Positions 62,907 through 64,000 of a DNA stretch of 64,000 nt are shown one piece after another (within the stretch, counting starts at the first letter, position 1; the number at the start of each line of letters is the position of its first letter). The stretch lies in the NCBI RefSeq assembly GCF_004331685.1, contig NZ_SJSM01000013.1:1-64000 (forward strand). The letters run 5' to 3'. The stretch comes from Pedobacter hiemivivus. GTDB lineage: Bacteria > Bacteroidota > Bacteroidia > Sphingobacteriales > Sphingobacteriaceae. The notes beneath the pieces are model-generated. The model saw only the letters and a program-made list of their open reading frames with translations, had not been told where the DNA came from and ran no database searches. Both the position numbers and the translations under genes were made by a program.

Positions 62907-63689
62907 ATGGGACTTTTGCCAAAAGTAATATCATCCATCGTTCCTACAGGACTTAAAGGCCCGACAAAAAGGTTGCTTCAAAAGTTATTTCATTCGGGTT
63001 TGGTAAAGGTGTCTGGAGGTCGCGAAGATGCTTTATTATGGTCCTCTGCACAAGCTAAATTAACCCCATATATGATGATACAGGGATTTTTACAAGGTAC
63101 CTTTCCTATGCCTAAAGTCGATGATAATAAAATCTTTATTTGGCATGATCCCGATCCCCGCGCAGTTATACCTGTTGCTGATTTTAAAATAAGAAATGAT
63201 TTATTGCGTTGCTTAAAAAAAGACAAGCTACAAGAGTCAGACAAACGATTTGAAATAAAGGTGAATGTTAATTTTGAACAAACCATACTAAATTGTTCGA
63301 AACCTAGGGGGGAGAAAACAACCACATGGATATCCACTGAATATATTAAGGTCATGTTAGAGCTTCATAAAATGGGGATAGCCCATAGTTTTGAGACTTA
63401 TCAAAACGGTGAGCTTGTAGGGGGTGTTTTGGGAGTTGCTTTAAACGGTTATTTTATCACTTTAAGTCTCTTTAGAACTGTTGATAACGCTAGTAAAGTT
63501 GCTTTTTGTTATCTATTAACCAAGCTTAAGGAAGATGGATTTAAGTTGCACATTACCGGAGATGCCAATAGCTGGTTTGCTCAATTTGGGGCAGTTAATG
63601 TCACAAAGAATGATTTTAGACAAGAGCTGATATCTGCGATTACTGCACCAGTTATCTTTACTTCTCGAATGCCAGAACTCGTAGTATAG
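62907..63689 (+). CDS. Divergent Aat (leucyl/phenylalanyl-tRNA-protein transferase) homologue
   Basis: A 260-residue GNAT-fold protein clearly related to Aat. It has the FPM motif (GFLQGTFPMPKVDD), IFIWHDPDPRAVIPV, TWISTEYIKVMLELHKMGIAHSF (in parts) and ELVGGVLGVALNGYF with VDNASKVAF. The GESMFS motif of true Aat, which includes a key glutamate, is replaced here by TLSLFR, and the HxxSLG-like end is NSWFAQFG. The N-terminus is about 50 residues longer than in E. coli Aat. It may use another substrate than N-end-rule proteins. The next gene is a probable radical-SAM enzyme 62 bases downstream. Confidence 0.75.
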   Translation: MGLLPKVISSIVPTGLKGPTKRLLQKLFHSGLVKVSGGREDALLWSSAQAKLTPYMMIQGFLQGTFPMPKVDDNKIFIWHDPDPRAVIPVADFKIRNDLLRCLKKDKLQESDKRFEIKVNVNFEQTILNCSKPRGEKTTTWISTEYIKVMLELHKMGIAHSFETYQNGELVGGVLGVALNGYFITLSLFRTVDNASKVAFCYLLTKLKEDGFKLHITGDANSWFAQFGAVNVTKNDFRQELISAITAPVIFTSRMPELVV

Positions 63690-63751
63690 CTTTGAATATT
63701 TAGCTCCTGAGGCTTTTCTGTTTAAAATAAGGCATAAATACTAAAATAATT

Positions 63752-64000
63752 ATGGATATTTTTGTATCGAAATACAATTCCATTTTGAAGACAGATCTTT
63801 TCCTTATTACGCCACCCTTTACACAGCTAAATACACCGTATCCTGCAACTGCATATATCAAAGGTTTTTTAAATACTAAAAATATTTCTTCAACTCAGGC
63901 AGATTTAGGCATTGAAGTGATTCTGGCTTTGTTTTCTAGGAAAGGCCTGGAAGATCTTTTCGTGCATGCAGAGGGCCTGACGGATCAGTCAAAAAGCTTA
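63752..64000 (+). CDS. Probable B12-binding radical-SAM protein, N-terminal part (3' end outside window)
   Basis: The first 83 codons run open to the window end. The start MDIFVSKYNSILKTDLFLITPPF and the following TQLNTPYPATAYIKGFL and SSTQADLGIEVILALF resemble the cobalamin-binding domain of B12-dependent radical-SAM proteins (P-P-x-P/YPPLG-like entry and a Q-x-D strand). The radical-SAM cluster motif would lie beyond the window, so the call is inferred. It follows the Aat-like gene by 62 bases on the same strand, and both may be one unit. Confidence 0.55.
   Translation, partial: MDIFVSKYNSILKTDLFLITPPFTQLNTPYPATAYIKGFLNTKNISSTQADLGIEVILALFSRKGLEDLFVHAEGLTDQSKSL

Noticed and set aside
1-64000. 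CRISPR arrays, rRNA genes, prophage or conjugative modules
   Set aside because: No regular direct repeats with spacers, no rRNA sequence and no phage or transfer genes were seen; the only mobile element found is the IS at the left end.

Overview
The window looks like chromosomal DNA of a Bacteroidota, most likely Sphingobacteriaceae (Pedobacter-like). The evidence is A+T-rich DNA, repeated matches to the Bacteroidetes -7 promoter element TAnnTTTG in front of genes, little use of Shine-Dalgarno sequences, a UpxY-type NusG paralogue, a receiver-only regulator, a small histone H1-like protein, and a PD40/OmpA outer-membrane protein. The genus is an inference from protein style; no search was run.

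Region 1 (1-28.6 kb) is mostly conserved housekeeping sequence. It opens with the right end of an IS1182-like element, then holds a nucleoside-type MFS transporter, a bifunctional-nuclease/UVR protein, etfBA, a TPR protein with a chromate-type transporter, dnaB, rlmB, an Hsp70-like ATPase, the kdsD-manC pair, recQ, kdsA, an OmpA/PD40 protein, queE, a Rieske protein, folD, lepA, an omega-amidase-like nitrilase next to a methionine/glutamine-type aminotransferase, a queuosine-precursor transporter, a Rnk/GreA-like factor, a RES/Xre toxin-antitoxin pair (with a possible extra small ORF), a response regulator, the histone-like gene, an aldo/keto reductase and a YceH protein. Many intrinsic terminators and -7 elements can be read directly, and several of them fix start codons.

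Region 2 (28.2-60.9 kb) is a large surface-polysaccharide locus. A plus-strand run from 29.25 to 54.05 kb encodes a UDP-sugar dehydrogenase, a Wzx-like flippase, five GT2/GT4 glycosyltransferases, a short initiating sugar-phosphate transferase, an AsnB-type amidotransferase, two paralogous O-antigen ligase/polymerase proteins, a UDP-glucuronate 4-epimerase, a secreted PL1 pectate lyase, three FemAB/GNAT-fold acyltransferases (two from a recent tandem duplication), a phytanoyl-CoA dioxygenase homologue, a DegT-fold protein, two small GNATs and a membrane nucleotide-sugar 4,6-dehydratase. Two paralogous small HTH proteins sit at its two edges. A convergent minus-strand operon (60.86 to 54.59 kb) carries wza, wzc, upxY and two DegT aminotransferases. 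A perfect 24-bp palindromic terminator separates the two arms. Together the genes suggest an acidic, amino-sugar-containing, heavily acylated exopolysaccharide or capsule made by a Wzx/Wzy route and exported through Wza/Wzc.

Region 3 (61-64 kb) holds pncB, tRNA-Lys(UUU) with a clear promoter and terminator, the remnant of a GNAT gene, a divergent Aat (leucyl/phenylalanyl-tRNA-protein transferase) homologue and the start of a probable B12-binding radical-SAM gene cut by the window end. The most unusual items are the pectate lyase and its leader hairpin inside the polysaccharide locus, the amplified FemAB-like family, the bookend HTH pair, the IS1182 end abutting half of a hairpin that recurs 54 kb away, and the Aat-like/radical-SAM pair.
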